Shown: positions 35,530 to 47,480, numbered from the stretch's first letter. The stretch is DNA of 64,000 nt from Mangifera indica (GCF_011075055.1 NC_058155.1:5785537-5849536), one strand, 5' to 3'. Numbers and translations are program-made. The notes: generated by a model from the sequence alone, not told the origin.

Positions 35530-35889
35530 ATGTAGTTTCTTTTTGTTTACTAAATCTCCTTGTTCCGGCAAGGTCGTATTAAATAAAATGCATACGTATC
35601 GTATTGAGCTTTGTATTTGTGCATTGTTTATCTTTTACCTTTTTATTTTTAAAGAAAGTTCGATAAACCGTAAAAATGGTAATATTGCCCTTGTTTGACA
35701 TAGTCTTGGTTTTAAGTTAATTGAGATAAATCGTGCACGTTCATTCTCTTAATTTGTCGTATTATTATTTGTTTTATTAATCTCATATATAATCTCTTAT
35801 CCATTTTCTATAATCATTATGTTGATGCAACACATAATGTAAGATATATGTGTCTTAAAGTTTTTTACTGCACATCAATTATGTAATTT
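35530..35889. other. Downstream spacer of S1-like gene
   Basis: No gene. AATAAA-type signals occur near 35580; otherwise AT-rich sequence. Confidence 0.4.
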
Positions 35890-36910
35890 TACCTAAAATG
35901 GGCATTTGAGTCTTTTTTTTATCAAGATATATTTAACTCTTAAACACATAAACTTAAGATTATTCGGTCGATTGAATTCTATTTGACTGTTCATCTGTTT
36001 TAACCTTAAGATAGAGAAAGGTTGTTGTACACTTGAGTATTTCTCTATCTTAATCCTTCTTTTGTTGATTTTGCTGTATAGATCCAAGTGTCCTTTGAAC
36101 ATACATTCATTGGGTCTCCAACATGTATGATACATAAAATAAGTTTTACATACAACATACCAAAACAACACATTTATCACACAAACTATGTACATAACCA
36201 ATCAAATTTGATCAAACTTCCCACTTCCATCTTATAACTCATTACAGACTTTAACCTCTTAACTTATATAATTGTTTATGATCAATTTAAATAGATAAAA
36301 TCACCAAAAATACCACAACATTCAACATAATGGATTAACAACATAATACTTAATTCTTTATACCCATATGTGCATAAACATTCACATAAATCCATATACT
36401 CTTTTTCGTTTTGGTAATTGTCTTTTTTTGGAAATTAACCATCTACTTTTTCCCAGTTTACTAAACCATGAAATATCATCCAAGTATCATATCAGCACTA
36501 CATTTTACAAAAATAGAAATCAAGTAATCCTACTTACTTGGACTTCAATAACTAGATGATTCATTATTGATAAAGTCTTCTCTTCCTTAATTAGCTAATA
36601 GCCAAAAATCTTTTTCTACTTGTCGAAAGAAGCACATCAGATCTCTCTCTTCTCACTTAGCAAAAAAACTAGATAAGAGGAACTTGAAGATTTATGGGAT
36701 AACGATCTCAAAATCCCTTAAATACCTTTTATAAACTCTCATGAGATAACTGACTGCATGGGTGTGCATATTAAACATGCATGGTCATGCGATGAATCAA
36801 ATGAATGGACATGCATCATTCATGCACAAACGTTCACCTACTGAAAATTTCAAAATAAACATATATTCATACTCTTAACTTATGTTTCAAATACATATAT
36901 CCAGAAATAC
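35890..36910 (-). repeat. Dispersed repeat S, copy 2 (inverted)
   Basis: Inverted and shorter relative to 19685-21530. Shares TGAGTATTTCTCTAT, GTCCTTTGAACATACATTCA, CATTACAGACTTTAACCTCT and ACCTTTTATAAACTCTCATG. The centre is unrelated to the first copy. Confidence 0.6.
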
Positions 36911-38815
36911 ATGTAAAAAGATCATCTTGCCCTTGAGATATACCTAAGAGTGTTAATTGTAGCCTTCCCATGATTAATTCCATGATTACTTTGATATATG
37001 CCCAACATTCCTACTTCAAAAGTTACATTCGATCTTGTACAAGTCTATAGATACATTAAACCTCCAAAGGCATTAGGAATTGATTCCATTTTTTTTTTTT
37101 TTATTTTGATTCTAGTTCATTTTTTGGACACTGCATGAGATTGAATTTATCACCTTTCTTTATGGATGCCACCATGGTTGAACATTTACTCATTGAAAAT
37201 TCCATGAATTGTACTTATACATACTTTCTAAAGTAGACTTATAATTTCTTATGATATTTTTCTAAATATTTCTATTTCGATAACATAAAAAGCTTGTCTC
37301 ATATCTTTCATCTCAAAATTCTTTAAGAGAAAATCTTTTGTCTCATGTAATAGGCAAATCCATTTGTTTCAACGAGTCTTCAACCAAGAAAGACTTGAAA
37401 CAAATTTTAATTTGGAAATAACATTCTACAATATATTTCATTGCATAAGAAAATATATAAATATAAGATTTTGAGCATAATCTTATTTTATTATATTATA
37501 AATAACGTGTCACCGTATGTATATCATCTTTTAAACAAAATATAATAGCTCTCATAAGTGATACATCATTTGGGTAGAAAAATTTGAGATGGATGGTATT
37601 ACTTTTGTTTTTAATTATTTATATATAAGGGTCACAAATAGTTACACATCATTTAATATATGAATTTTTCATATGTTTTTTAGGATGAGTAGTATTATTC
37701 AAAATATATTATAGATATTTAGAAAGATAACAAAGAATACTAAACATTTGAAAATTTTGCTGAAATGTTAAAATTTATTAATGGTAAATTATTAATGGCA
37801 AATGACTATGTCCCCCTCAAGGTTTAATGAAATGACAATTCCCACCATTTAAGTTTGAAAAAGCTATTTTCCACCTATTTGTCAAAATCATCCGTTAGTT
37901 TTAATTATCAAAAAGGTATTGTATTATATTGTCCAAATATTATAATAGTATTAATATTAAAGTTGACAATTTTAATACAACTTGTTAACCTAACTTGACA
38001 TAATATGAAAAACATCATATTAGGGTTGAGTTTTTTTTACACGAATGTGAATTCGGGTCAACCTGACAAGACTCAAAACAAAATAAAGTCATCTTAGGGT
38101 TGACACGAAAGTAATCTCAATTAACTTAAACTAACCTGAATGCTTAGGAAATGTTTATTGTAGTCCAAATCATCTCTAACATACATATATAAAAACTTTT
38201 GCATAATCCTTCAAAACACATGACTAACAAACTGAATCCCATCACCATCATATTTGAAATACATAACATTCATTAAGCAACAATAACAAGGATCAATTTA
38301 ATAATCCTTGATTCCCATCAAATCCTCTATCAACTAATGGCAACGGGTAAATCCTTTAGTCCACAACAACCACATATCCATATAAGGGGTTGAGAGAATC
38401 CTACTTATCTGATAATTCTACTGCAAAAAAATAAATTTTCATGGGTTGATAATTTTGGCAAACTAACCCACAAAAAATTCCATAAAGGCATGACCCACCA
38501 TGTTGGCCATACCTTGAGCTTTCAAATTTCATGGTTGAAACAACTCTCTAAGGTTTGCATTTCTTTGAACCTTGGCTTGACACGGCCCATGGCATAATAG
38601 GTCGTGCCAATTTTGACACAGCCTTTTGATAGGTCTAATAATGCTTCCTGACATTACAACCACCATACACTAATACTTGTTACCACCATAACTTATGATG
38701 TATCACTAGCTTATTCAACTTTGATAGTACATCCATTACCCACATAGTTGGTAGTCGTATATGGAAACTTGTGTGTAACACATTATACCACATTTATATC
38801 AACAATTGACTGTCA
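36911..38815. other. Gene-free region of repeats
   Basis: No gene. 37950-38170 carries a diverged copy of part of repeat R (TTGTTAACCTAACTTGACAT, GGGTCAACCTGACAAGAC). 37795-37870 resembles a MULE-MITE start. Confidence 0.45.
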
Positions 38816-39177
38816 TTGATATAAGAGAAATTTTAAAAAATAGCCAAAATGCCCTCCCATTAAGCCAAAATGCCCAAAATCACTATTTTCAAGCCAAAAT
38901 GCCCAAAATCACTGTTCCAAAAAAAAAATGCCTATGACTTTTTTTAAATACCAAAATTACCCTTCCCCTCATATTTATATAACTCTCCCACTCACTATAG
39001 GGGTTTTAATGGAGTTTTAGATAAATATGGGGGGTTTTTAGATATTTTACACTATAAAAGTATTTTGATATTTATTTATTTATTTAAAACTTTTTCTAAA
39101 ATGACAAAATTACCCCTCCCTTCATTTATATAACTCTCCTCACTCACTATAGGGTTAAATGTAATTTAATATAAATA

Positions 39178-39540
39178 TGGGGGGTTTTTGGATATTTTAC
39201 ATTGTAAAGGCATTTTCATATTTATTTATATATTTTATTACTTTTTCTAAAATGTCAAAAATACCCTTCCCCTCATCTATATAAACCCTCCTCACTCATT
39301 TTATTTCCACACACTTCTCATATCACTCAAACATTCACTCTCACTTTCATTTTTTTTTCAACATCAATTAGTAGGGATTTGTTCGGACGAAGGAAGTTCG
39401 TATTTTTAAATTCGACTCGAAAAAATACTATTCATCAAAAAATGTATTTATGTCAATCTTATCCTAAAACTTCATTTTATTTGTTAAGTATAGTTTTTAT
39501 GTGGTAATATGGGGGTTAAATACAATATTTGACAAGTATG
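39178..39540 (+). repeat. E1 left subterminal direct repeat, unit 1 (promoter-like)
   Basis: Repeated at 39598-39958 with a 419-bp offset. Contains TATATAAA at 39278-39285 followed by a Pyr-rich leader (TCTCATATCACTCAAAC) and TTCGGACGAAGGAAGTTCG. Plausibly the promoter and 5' leader of the rightward transposase gene. Confidence 0.7.
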
Positions 39541-39597
39541 GGGGTTAAATGCAATATTTGACAAGTATGGGGGTTAAATGTAATTTAGGATAAATAT

Positions 39598-39958
39598 GTG
39601 GGGTTTTTGGATATTTTACATTGTAAAGGCATTTTCATATTTATTTATATATTTCATTACTTTTTCTAAAATGTCAAAAATACCCTTCCCTTCATCTATA
39701 TAAACTCTCACTCATTTTATTTCCACACACTTCTCATATCACTCAAACACTCACTCTCACTTTCATTTTTTTTGTTAACATCAATTAGTAGGGATTCGTT
39801 CGGACGAAGGAAGTTCGTATTTTTGAATTCGACTCGAAAAAATACTATTCATCAAAAAAAGGTATTTATGCCAATCTTACCCTAAAACTTCATTTTATTT
39901 GTTAAGTATAGTTTTTATGTTGTAATTGGAGGGTTAAATGTAATATTTGACAAGTATG
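39598..39958 (+). repeat. E1 left subterminal direct repeat, unit 2 (promoter-like)
   Basis: Second unit, with TATATAAA at 39697-39704 and the same Pyr-rich leader. Between and after the units GGGGGTTAAAT.. motifs are reiterated at ~30-bp spacing (39509-39600). Confidence 0.7.
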
Positions 39959-40239
39959 GGGGGTTAAATGTAATTTAGGATAAATATAGGGGTTTTTTTT
40001 GGATATTTTACATTGTTATGGGGGTTTTAGATATTTTACAATATATACAGGATTTATATAACATATTAAAAATATATAGGGATTGCTTTGATACAAGACG
40101 ACATACAAGGGTGTCAAATGAAATGTTATTAAAATTAGGCTGTATTTTCATATTAAACATTGTAGGCGCATTATAATTAAAATTATAGGTTTTTTCGAGT
40201 TTCACCGCTTTAGGATATATCAATGCACATTTTTCTTAT

Positions 40240-40545
40240 TTCTGAAGAATTTTCCGATTGTTGTCATTCTATGGTATTTCAACTGTTAGGATTCAAATTT
40301 CAGTTTTGTTTTTTTGAATTTCACCATTTTAGCATATATCAACTCGTATTTTTCAGATTTTTTTAGAATTGTTCGATTATTACCATTCTAGGGTATTTCA
40401 ATTTTTAGAATTCGAATTTAAGCTCAGTTTTTTTTTTAATTTATCGTTTTAGGATATATCCACTAGTATTTTTTAGATTTCTGCAGAAATTATTTATTAT
40501 TGACATTTTAAAGTAATTCAAAGTATAGAATTTGAATATCTATTT
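40240..40545 (+). repeat. E1 left minisatellite, ~119-bp units, decayed
   Basis: About three units marked by GTATTTCAACTGTTAG.ATTC (40273), GTATTTCAATTTTTAGAATTC (40393) and GTAATTCAAAGTATAGAATT (40510). Same motif as 42060-43770, but opposite in orientation on this strand. Confidence 0.7.
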
Positions 40546-40803
40546 CAAAGTATAGATATTATAAAAACGTTTTAAATAGAACGTTACAAACAGATAGATG
40601 CATTTTGATATAAGATAACATACGAAGGTGTTATATAAATTGTTAAATAATTATAGAGGGATAAATAACATATTAGAAAAATATGAGGAGTTTTTTTTAA
40701 TTATTAATAATTTTACGGCTGATTTACATAGTTATTATTGATTTTTTTTTTATACCTGAATAATTATCTTCAAAAACTTGTCATTGCAGGATTTATATTT
40801 AAA

Positions 40804-40923
40804 ATGGAGGGTTATGCATCGGTTCGTTACCAGGGAGAATGGATTGAAGGTCGCAACAACACAATGAAATATGTTGGAGGAGCCAAACAATTGATTAAAA
40901 TCCCTTATGGAACAACATTCGAG
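40804..40923 (+). pseudogene. MULE transposase-like N-terminus, truncated
   Basis: A cattgcag acceptor precedes ATG 40804. The first ~40 codons (MEGYASVRYQGEWIEG.., MKYVGGAKQLIKIPYG, TTFE) resemble the conserved N-terminal segment (Y.GEW....YVGG) of plant MULE transposase proteins. After FE the plus frame runs into sequence that reads sensibly only on the minus strand as DUF1985 protein, so the rest of the transposase is deleted. Confidence 0.6.
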
Positions 40924-41853
40924 CCAAACAACAACACAGGGACGTCTCGCGTACGCCACCTCAACATCCGTGGGGACGCATAGAGATCGACAAGGTCAAT
41001 CCAATCGTGTAACGTCTCTAAAGTCTCATATATCCAATACTGTAATATAATCATTTACGAGGTAAATATAAAGCAATTTATATTTTTGCCAATTAATATA
41101 TATAAATAATAATATAAAACTTACCTGAAATGCGAAAGGAAATTCGTAAAGGTCGTATTTACGGATTTCCTGCATCCGTCCGGAACAGACTCTCTCACTC
41201 GCCTGTGACATAGAATCGTATGTCATCTGCCATACAGCGACGCCCCACGGGTAAGAATTAAACCCGTCCAAATGATCAACTAACTGTAAGTACTCCGTGG
41301 ACACCTTCTTTCGTCGATCATTGCCCAACAAAACCATGTGTAGAATATACAACAAGGCGAGCTTGATAGCGTCAACATCGTCATCCCCCCATGGCCTTGA
41401 CAAGAAAACACGCTCGATGTCGTGATACTGCACCTTCGAACAACTGCGAAAGTACGTAGATCTGATCCTATGTCTGGAGGAGCGAGGAATATATGAAGAA
41501 ACATCGGTCCGACGGCTAAACGAAAGCCCTGTCACCAACGCAAACTCGAACGGACTAAACCTCACATCAACCCCGCTAACCCTAAACCAAAACTCGTCTC
41601 TGGCAAAGGGTGGATGTAACTGTCGGAGTAAAAATGCATGAACCAATATCCCACAGAATTTGGTTTCGGGTAAACGAAGGAAGGACCCGAAACACGTCCT
41701 CTCAAAAAGTCGCAGCTGCTGAGGGGTCAATGTAGAAGAAATCTGGGATAATGTCGTACGCTGTGCACGAGATATCGCATCTGCCCGAAAGTGTCTGGAC
41801 TCATCGGGAATGCGCAGCTCGCTCTCAATCCGTCTTCTTTTGCGAGAAATATC
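40905..41853 (-). CDS. DUF1985-domain protein of a Ulp1-type MULE, C-terminally truncated
   Basis: Two exons on the minus strand, 41853-41125 and 41039-40905. They have good splice sites (TTGTTACAG|GATATT, TTTCAG|GTAAGT, ATTACAG|TATTGG) and stay in frame (243 + 44 codons). The protein begins in the exon with DISRKRRRIESELRIP and carries the DUF1985 pattern: LRLFERTCFGSFLRLPETKF, DEFWFRVSGVDVRFSPFEFA, ALLYILHMVLLGNDRRK, then YWIYETLE and PRMLRWRTRDVP. In intact relatives a C48 (Ulp1) protease follows; here the frame ends at GSNVVP where it meets the transposase fragment. The true start is in an unseen upstream exon. TE-encoded, not a host gene. The 75-residue frame at 41280-41504 is a shadow. 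Confidence 0.75.
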
Positions 41854-42059
41854 CTGTAACAATCACGTAAAATTTGTTAGATATTCACAAAAATAAATAT
41901 GTAAACAAATGTATTAGTGAAAAAAACATATAAAGATGAGAAATACCAAATAATTAAAAAGGAAATGACAAAACTTAACAAATAAGAACAGAAATTCGAG
42001 TTCTATACGTTCAACTTCTGTAGAATGTTAACAATCGAAAAAGTTATCCTTAAATGAAG

Positions 42060-43770
42060 GAAAATAGAAAAAACGAAACTGAAATTCATACTTTATAGGT
42101 TGAAATACCTTGAAGTGACGATAATCAGAAAATTGTTCGAAAATTTTGAAAATACGAATCGATATATCCTAAAATGGTTAAATTCGAAAAAACGGAAATG
42201 AAATTCGAATTCTATACGTTGAAATACCTTAAAGTGACGATACTCAGAAAATCATTCGGATATCGTGAAAATACGAATCGATATATCCTAAAATGGTTAA
42301 ATTCAAAAAAACGGAAATGAAATTCGAATTCTATACGGTGAAATACCTTAAAGTGACGATACTCAGAAAATCATTCGGATATCATGAAAATACGAATCGA
42401 TATAACCTAAAATGGTAAAATCCGAAAAAATGGAACTGAAATTCGAATTCTATACGTTGAAATACCTTAAAGTGACGATAATTGAAAAATCGTTCGGAGA
42501 TCATGAAAATACGATTCGATATATCCTGAAATCATGAAATTCAAAAAAACGGAGTTGCAATTCGAATTTGATACGTTGAAATACCTCAAAGTGACGATAC
42601 TCAGAAATTCATTCGAAAATCATGAAAATATGAATCGATATATCCTAAAATGGTTAAATTCGAAAAAACGGAAATGAAATTCGAATTCTATACGTTGAAA
42701 AACCTTAAAGTGATGATACTCAGAAAATCATTCAGATATCGTGAAAATACGAATCGATATAACCTAAAATGGTGAAATCCGAAAAAATAGAACTGAAATT
42801 CGAATTCTATACGTTGAAATACCTTAAAGTGACGATAATTGAAAAATCGTTCGGAGATCATGAAAATACGACTCGATATATTTCGAATTGGTGAAATTCG
42901 AAAAAACGAAGTTGCAATTCGAATTCCAGACGTTAAAATACCTTAAAGTGACGATACTCAGAAAATCATTCGGAAATAATGAAAATACGAATCGATATAT
43001 CCTAAAATGATGAATTTCGAAAAAACGGAACTGAAATTCGAATTCTAAACGTTGAAATACCTTAAAGTGACGATAATTGAAAAATCGTTCGGAGATCATG
43101 AAAATACGATTCGATATATCCTGAAATGATGAAATTCGAAAAAACGGAGTTGTAATTCGAATTCGATACGTTGAAATACCTCAAAGTGACGATACTCGGA
43201 AATTCATTCGAAAATCGTGAAAATACGAATCGATATATCCTAAAATGGTTAAATTCGAAAAAACGGAAATGAAATTCGAATTCTATACGTTGAAATACCT
43301 TAAAGTGACGATAATTGAAAAATCGTTCGGAGATTATGAAAATACGAATCGATATATCCTAAAATGGTGAATATCGAAAAAACGGAACTGAAATTCGAAT
43401 TCTAAACGTTGAAATACCTTAAAGTGACGATAATTGAAAAATCGTTCGGAGATCATGAAAATACGATTCGATATATCCTGAAATGGTGAAATTCGAAAAA
43501 ACGGAGTTACAATTCAAATTCGATACGTTGAAATACCTCAAAGTGACAATACTCAGAAATTCATTCGGAAATCGTGAAAATACGAATCGATATAACCTAA
43601 AATGGTGAAATCAGAAAAAACGGAACTGAAATTCGAATTCTATACGTTGAAATACTTTAAAGTGATGATACTTAGAAAATCATTCGGATATCGTGAAAAT
43701 ACGAATCGATATAACCTAAAATGGTGAAATCCAAAAAAACGGAACTGAAATTCGAATTCAGAAAAACGAA
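42060..43770 (-). repeat. E1 right minisatellite: ~14 units of ~119 bp
   Basis: AAATACCTTAAAGTGACGAT or close variants recur about every 119 bp from 42103 to 43650 (fourteen occurrences counted). Intervening sequence is conserved (GAAATTCGAATTCTATACG, AATCGATATATCCTAAAATG). Units vary by substitutions, with alternating subtypes (ATACTCAGAAAATCATTCGG and ATAATTGAAAAATCGTTCGG). It lies upstream of the DUF1985 gene in that gene's sense orientation. 119 is not a multiple of three, and the open frames inside are chance. Confidence 0.9.
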
Positions 43771-43990
43771 ACTGAAATAACGTCGTTACATCGTAAGTTG
43801 TGTCAAAAAACACCAAAATTTGAAAACTCGAATTTGAAATTTGAAAAATGCATATAGAAAAACCTAAAACAGAAAAAACGGATATAAAATTCGAAAACTA
43901 CACGATCAGAAACCGCGGATGAGAAAAATCTCAATTTAACCCCAAATGAAAATTCTTTAATTAAAAAGGTCCAATGTTATATCCAAAATT

Positions 43991-44590
43991 TCCATAAAAC
44001 CCCCTTTGTTGTAATGAATCTCATCCAGCTCTCCAAGATTTTAAAAAACCCAATTTACCCCCCAACTAAGTTTGAAAAGGACGCTGTCGTGGGAAATTTC
44101 GTTCTGCCGTGGGAAATTCCGTTCCCACGGCAGACTGCCGATCCAAGTTTCAGCCAATTTCGGCCAATTTTTGGTCGTTTTGACCTCCGATTTTTGCATA
44201 AATCAAATCTACACATTGTATAACATAAAACCCCTCAATCAATTCAACAAAAACAACCAAAAATCCAAACATTTTAAGCAATATTCAAAGCGTAAACCCT
44301 AGAATTTCAAACCCAAAATTTTCAATCAAATCTCAATTATATCAGCAATAAATTGATCCAAACAAGATTACGGGAGATATACTAACCTTCTTTTCCATTT
44401 TCGGTTGCCGGGAAGCTCCAAAATCAACGGAAATGACCTTCGCCGTGGGATTGACGTGGGAGGAGGAAATTTTGCGATTTTTCGTGGAAATGCACAGTGA
44501 AATCAGAACCTGCCGTGGGAAATTTTGCTTTGTATATAAAGGGGGGCAGGTTCGTAATTTCGCTTTTCCCACGACAACGTGCGAAATTTC
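43991..44590 (-). repeat. E1 right subterminal repeat, unit 1
   Basis: ~600-bp block duplicated as 44591-45227. Shared features: CCCAATTTACCCCCC, a CTGCCGTGGGAA hairpin, TGGTCGTTT.GACCTCCGATTTT, ACCCCTCAATCAATTCAACA, AACAAGATTACGGGAGAT, GTTGCCGG.AAGC and paired CGTGGGA motifs. Confidence 0.8.
44104..44133. other. E1 hairpin 1 (unit 1)
   Basis: Perfect inverted repeat: arm CTGCCGTGGGAA, loop ATTCCG, arm TTCCCACGGCAG. Confidence 0.85.
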
Positions 44591-45227
44591 AAAAAAACCC
44601 GATGTGGGCTAAGGATTTCCCCGACACCCCAATATTTTAAAAAAGCCAGTTTACCCCCCCACAACCCATTGTTCATTCAACTGCCGTGGGAGAATTCGTC
44701 CTGCCGTGGGAAATTCCGTTCCCACGGCAGACTGCCGATCCATTCGGCAGCCAATTTCGGTCAATTTTTGGTCGTTTCGACCTCCGATTTTCACATAAAT
44801 CAAATCTACACATTGTATAACATAAAACCCCTCAATCAATTCAACAAAAACAACCAAAAATTGAAACATTTTAAGCATTATTCAAACCGTAAACCCTAAA
44901 ATTTCAAACCCAAAATTCTCAATCAAATCGCAATAATATGAGCAATAACTTGATCCAAACAAGATTACGGGAGATGTGATAACATTATTTTCCATTTTCG
45001 GTTGCCGGAAAGCAAGAAAATCGGCGAAAATGACGTTCGTCGTGGGATTGCCGTGGGATGTGGAAAAAATTCGAATTTTCTTTGAATTGCACAGTGAAAA
45101 TTTGCTGTGTTTATATATGGGGGCAGTTTCGTCATTTCACAAAACCTGGGCATTTTTGCTTAAACCTGAATTTTTTGGGCAATTTCGCTTAGACCCCTTT
45201 AATTTTGCCTAGTTTTTAAAATTTCCC
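44591..45227 (-). repeat. E1 right subterminal repeat, unit 2, with right TIR
   Basis: Second copy of the block at 43991, ending in the TIR. On the minus strand a TATATAAA (about 45111-45118) could promote leftward transcription of the DUF1985 gene. Confidence 0.75.
44701..44750. other. E1 hairpins 1 and 2 (unit 2)
   Basis: 44701-44730 repeats the perfect CTGCCGTGGGAA / TTCCCACGGCAG hairpin. Directly after it, 44732-44750 forms CTGCCGA-tccat-TCGGCAG. Confidence 0.85.
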
Positions 45228-45236
45228 TTGATATAA

Positions 45237-45731
45237 ATATGGAAACAACTCTCTAAAGCATGTTGATAGAATCAAAATGTTTATAAACTTATGTATAACA
45301 CATCATACCACTTTTAACCACCCCTAAACCTTCAATAATATATATATTACTAATAAACCAACACAACAACACAAAATCATCATAACTTTAGAGATAACAC
45401 AATTGAAGTTCATATTCATATTCATATTTATATCAATAACAGTCATAAGATTAGATTTGTTAATTATTTTCATATAATTCCCTTCAAATATAAATATTTA
45501 ATTAATAACCCTTATAAAATACTAGCAATCATGCTTCCTTTCACCCACCTTAGTAGGTATAATATCTCATTAAATTATAATGGAGATCATTAGGGTGACA
45601 TTAAATGTTTTTTTTTTCTCTCAATAAAATAATATGCACTAAGAATGGATATTAATTTATATGATAACTATGATTTTATTAGAAATAAATTTATGTTTAA
45701 TCACTTGAACATATCATTGGTAAACATATAT
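45237..45731. other. Gene-free spacer between MULEs E1 and E2
   Basis: No gene or clear repeat; AT-rich host sequence including a short (TA)n at ~45345. Confidence 0.5.
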
Positions 45732-46127
45732 TAATATTTAGGGAAATTTTAAAAAATGGCCAAAATGCCCTCCCATTAAGCAAAAATACCCAAAATCACT
45801 ATTTTCAAGCCAAAATGCCCAAAATCACTGTTTCAAAAAAAAAAATGCCTATGACTTTTTTTAATACCAAAACTACCCTTCCCCTCATATTTATATAACT
45901 CTCCCACTTACTATGGGGTTTTAATGTAGTTTTAGATAAATATGAGGGGTTTTTGGATATTTTACATTATAAATGTATTTTGATATTTATTTATTTATTT
46001 CAAACTTTTTCTAAAATGTCAAAATTACCCTTCCCTTCATTTATATAACTCCCCTCACTCATTATGGGGATTAAAATAATTTTAGATAAATATGAGGGGT
46101 TTTTGGATATTTTACATTGTAAAGGCA

Positions 46128-46985
46128 TTTTCATTTTTCAACTTTTAGAATTCGAATTTCAGTTCTGTTTTTTCGAATTTCACCATTTTACGATATATCG
46201 ACTCGTATTTTTCAGATTTCTGAAGGATTTTCCGTTTGTTGCCATTCTAGGGTTTTTCAACTTTTACAATTCGAATTTCAGTTCCGTTTTTTCGGATTTC
46301 ATCGTTTTACGAGATATGGACTCGTATTTTTCAGATTTTCGAAGGATTTTTCGTTTGTTGCCATTTTAGGGTTTTTCAACTTTTAGAATTCGAATTTTAG
46401 TTCAGTTTTTTTGAATTTCACCGTTTGACGAGATATCGACTCGTATTTTTCAGATTTTCGAAGGATTTTCCGTTTGTTACCATTCTAGGGTTTTTCAACT
46501 TTTAGAATTTGAATTTCAGTTTCGTTTTTTCAGATTTTACCGTTTTACGAGATATCGACTCGTATTTTTCAGATTTCTGAAGGATTTTTTGATTGTTGCC
46601 ATTTTAGGGTTTTTCAACTTTTGAGAATTCGAATTTTAATTCAGTTTTTTCGAATTTCACCGTTTGACGAGATATCGACTCGTATTTTTCAAATTTCTGA
46701 AGGATTTTCTGTTTGTTGCCATTCTAGGGTTTTTCAACTTATAGAAGTTGAATTTCAGTTTCGTTTTTTTAGATTTCACCGTTTTACGAGATATCAACTC
46801 GTATTTTTCAGATTTCTGAAGAATTTTCCGTTTGTTGCCATTCTAGGGTTTTTCAACTTTTAGAATTCAAATTTCAGTTCTGTTTTTTCAGATTTCACCG
46901 TTTTACGAGATATCGACTCGTATTTTTCAGATTTTTAAAGAATTTTTCGATTGTTTTCATTTTAGGGTTTTTCAACTTTTAGAAT
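46128..46985 (+). repeat. E2 left minisatellite: ~7-8 units of ~119 bp
   Basis: GGGTTTTTCAACTTTTAGAA recurs at about 119-120-bp steps (46251, 46371, 46489, 46610, 46729, 46849, 46968), with conserved TCACCGTTTTACGAGATATC and GACTCGTATTTTTCAGAT. It is the complement-orientation counterpart of 47600-48660. Confidence 0.88.
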
Positions 46986-47164
46986 TCATGACAAGATTAT
47001 TTAAAAAATGAACTCAAATACGATACACATCCATATATAACCACAAATAAAGTATATCATATACATATGAACATACACTGAATATATACATCTAAACATA
47101 GGAATAACTATAAATATACATCCGTGAGCTACTCGATACAATGAAAATACAACTGTGTCGCTAA

Positions 47165-47283
47165 TCATCGACGCATAGAGGTAGACGACTCTCGGGGAAA
47201 AACGTAGCTCCGTGCCAATGCCAAACACTCAAAAAATCGCAACATAAAGACGCCACAGTCACCGGAGCCCAACCCCTGCTGAG
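47165..47283 (-). pseudogene. Ulp1-type (C48) protease C-terminal remnant
   Basis: The minus-strand frame reads GLGSGDCGVFMLRFFECLAL then ARSYVFPRESS to TGA at 47167-47165. GDCGVF contains the nucleophilic Cys context of Ulp1/SENP-type desumoylating proteases. Only the tail survives; catalytic His and Asp are missing. It identifies the element family. Confidence 0.75.
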
Positions 47284-47480
47284 AATTTGGTTTCGGGTAA
47301 ACGAAGGAGATATCCGAAACATGTCCTCTCAAATAGTCGTAGCTGATCTGGGGTCAATGTAGCAGTAATCTGAGATAATGCGGCACGCTGTGCACGACAT
47401 ATCGCCTCTGCCCGGAAGTGTCTGGTCTCGTCGGGGATTCGCAGCTCGCTGTCAACCCGTCTTCTTTTGCGAGAAATATC
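47284..47480 (-). pseudogene. DUF1985 N-terminal remnant in E2
   Basis: After acceptor GTCTCAG|GATATT the exon encodes DISRKRRRVDSELRIP.. and LRLFERTCFGYLLRLPETKF, closely matching the first exon in E1. It breaks at ETKFS and joins the Ulp1 tail in a different frame (AGVGLR, stop). A deletion removed everything between. Confidence 0.8.

Larger units (their letters stand above)
38825..45227 (+). mobile_element. MULE E1: Ulp1/DUF1985-type Mutator-like element, deleted
   Basis: 6403 bp between imperfect TIRs (GAGAAATTTTAAAAAATAG.. and, complemented, GGGAAATTTTAAAAACTAG..) with a perfect 9-bp TSD TTGATATAA (38816-38824, 45228-45236). Order: left TIR, promoter-like direct repeats, short minisatellite, 5' end of a plus-strand transposase-like gene, a minus-strand DUF1985 gene, a long minisatellite, duplicated right subterminal region, right TIR. 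The centre, expected to hold the transposase core and Ulp1 catalytic domain, is missing. The design matches Ulp1-carrying MULEs (KAONASHI-type) known from plants. Non-autonomous, with a close relative at 45741. Confidence 0.85.

Noticed and set aside
42060..43770. CRISPR-like array
   Set aside because: Units are ~119 bp with homologous, not unique, intervening sequence, in a plant transposon; it is a minisatellite.
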